A stretch of 64,000 bases of DNA, taken from Spirosoma aureum (lineage in GTDB: Bacteria > Bacteroidota > Bacteroidia > Cytophagales > Spirosomataceae). The stretch's first letter is position 1. Every line of letters begins with the position of its first letter. The stretch is from contig NZ_CP050063.1 in the NCBI RefSeq assembly GCF_011604685.1, positions 8,597,001 through 8,661,000 on the forward strand, given 5' to 3'. The notes under the pieces were generated by a model. It did not search any database. It saw only the letters and a program-made list of their open reading frames with translations, and had not been told where the DNA came from. The position numbers were made by a program, and so were the translations under genes. Below are positions 63,179 to 64,000 of this stretch, one piece after another.

Positions 63179-64000
63179 ATGACTACTGCCCAAACCATTA
63201 ATCTCCCCTGGGTTGAATCGCCTTTTTTCAACAGGGAATTACAACAAGTCAATCTCGACCCCGTACTTGCCGAACAGATTCGCCGATATGCCGAAGACGG
63301 GTATCTGATTTTTGATCCGGAGATTGATGAATCAGTGCTTGATGAGGCCCGCCGGGAAGTTGAACCGCTCTACGGTAACGAACTTCGGAAACAGGACGCC
63401 TGGAAGACCGTTTCGGCCGTTCGAACCATTGCCACGGCACCTAAAATTATGGAAATGCTCCGGGTACTCTATCGTCGCGAGCCAATTCCATTCCAGACCC
63501 TCAATTTTCCGGTTGGCACTCAGCAGCGCACGCACTCCGATTCGATTCACTTCAATTCCATTCCCCAGCGCTTTATGTGTGGTGTCTGGGTTGCGCTGGA
63601 AGATGTTCGTGCTGATAATGGACCGCTTCATTATTACCCTGGCAGTCATAAATTACCCTTCTACGACTTGATTGATATGGGCCTGAAAGGCTCGGAAGCG
63701 CAAACGGTAGAGGAGATTTATGGCGGTACATACAAAAAATACGAAGAAAGGCTGGACGAAATCATTCAGGCGCATGGCCTGAAAAAAGAGACGCTGAATA
63801 TGCCCAAAGGTAAGGCGATCATCTGGTCGGCCAATCTATTACACGGGGGCGAGAAAATCCTCACACCCGGCTCATCCCGCCATAGTCAGGTAACCCATTA
63901 TTTCTTCGAAAACTGCGTTTATTACACCCCTTTACGCTCCGACGCTACGATTGACAAACTCTACATTCGCAAGATTACCAATATCGCAACCGGTCAGACT
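63179..64000 (+). CDS. PhyH-family Fe(II)/2-oxoglutarate dioxygenase, N-terminal part
   Basis: 274 residues from ATG 63179; the frame runs off the window. It has the dioxygenase core: THSDS with iron ligands H119 and D121, DNGPLHYYPGSHKLP typical of PhyH, and LLHGGEK with the third ligand H222, followed by R234 for 2-oxoglutarate in GSSRHSQ. Phytanoyl-CoA-hydroxylase-like enzymes act on varied small molecules. It is divergent from nuoL by 124 bases. Confidence 0.88.
   Translation, partial: MTTAQTINLPWVESPFFNRELQQVNLDPVLAEQIRRYAEDGYLIFDPEIDESVLDEARREVEPLYGNELRKQDAWKTVSAVRTIATAPKIMEMLRVLYRREPIPFQTLNFPVGTQQRTHSDSIHFNSIPQRFMCGVWVALEDVRADNGPLHYYPGSHKLPFYDLIDMGLKGSEAQTVEEIYGGTYKKYEERLDEIIQAHGLKKETLNMPKGKAIIWSANLLHGGEKILTPGSSRHSQVTHYFFENCVYYTPLRSDATIDKLYIRKITNIATGQT

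Overview
The window is a chromosomal segment of about 50% GC that looks like a Bacteroidota, probably a cytophagalean close to Spirosoma. The support is: a gldG-type gene, lineage-restricted families (DUF4296, DUF4834, DUF2480, DUF6044-like), a LytS/LytTR two-component pair, an ECF sigma factor paired with a membrane-anchored beta-barrel protein, and promoters of the Bacteroidota type (TTG or TTTG, then TAnnTTTG). The genus is inferred from gene content. I see no rRNA, tRNA, CRISPR array, prophage or complete insertion sequence. Both ends cut genes: a sulfatase at the left and a PhyH-type dioxygenase at the right.

Layout. 1-5.1 kb: sulfatase end, a Tat-exported PLP aminotransferase, a Tat-exported FAD amine oxidase and a secreted Hint-domain protein. 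5.1-9.3 kb: thiolase and the FadJ-like multifunctional beta-oxidation enzyme, with a PIN toxin/antitoxin pair between them on the other strand. 9.3-13.2 kb: AraC regulator, a SnoaL-like protein, and an AAA/DUF4143 ATPase apparently inserted at the 3' end of rnhB, leaving a second copy of the last 12 rnhB codons. 13.2-16.2 kb: Bat-type DUF58/BatD-like/VWA operon. 16.3-24.8 kb: DUF4296 lipoprotein, protoporphyrinogen oxidase, polyprenol-phosphate glycosyltransferase, AAC(3)-like acetyltransferase, a secreted TonB domain, LytS/LytTR and a CocE-type peptidase. 24.9-28.6 kb: PhnN-like kinase, DUF167, tautomerase, RmlD-like reductase, cyclophilin and a LolD-like ATPase. 28.7-33 kb: purN, and a MarR plus rifampin-phosphotransferase-like operon. 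33-37.4 kb: small lipoprotein, DUF4834, M28 peptidase and a DUF6044-like membrane protein. 37.4-44.6 kb: a minus-strand run of ABC ATPase, ABC permease/M1 peptidase fusion, TsdA-like dihaem cytochrome, DsrE protein and LysR regulator. 44.7-51.2 kb: CapD/WbpM-like enzyme, DUF2480, dnaN, TetA-like MFS and an SDR. 51.8-57 kb: YceI, four-helix membrane protein, Rieske protein, beta-barrel protein, ECF sigma and a COG4315-type lipoprotein. 57-64 kb: gldG, gene remnants, nuoM, nuoL and phyH.

How the genes work together. Thiolase and FadJ form a beta-oxidation pair. Rieske, membrane protein and YceI look like an envelope electron-transfer module beside a sigma/barrel pair. TsdA-like, DsrE and LysR suggest sulfur-compound oxidation. 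MarR and the Rph-like enzyme suggest a regulated drug-modifying unit with a visible promoter and operator.

The most unusual signals are the rnhB-tail duplication around the AAA ATPase, GC-rich in-frame repeat insertions in the Rph-like gene and the ABC permease, the exported aminotransferase/amine oxidase/Hint cluster, and nuoL-nuoM standing apart from the other complex I genes.
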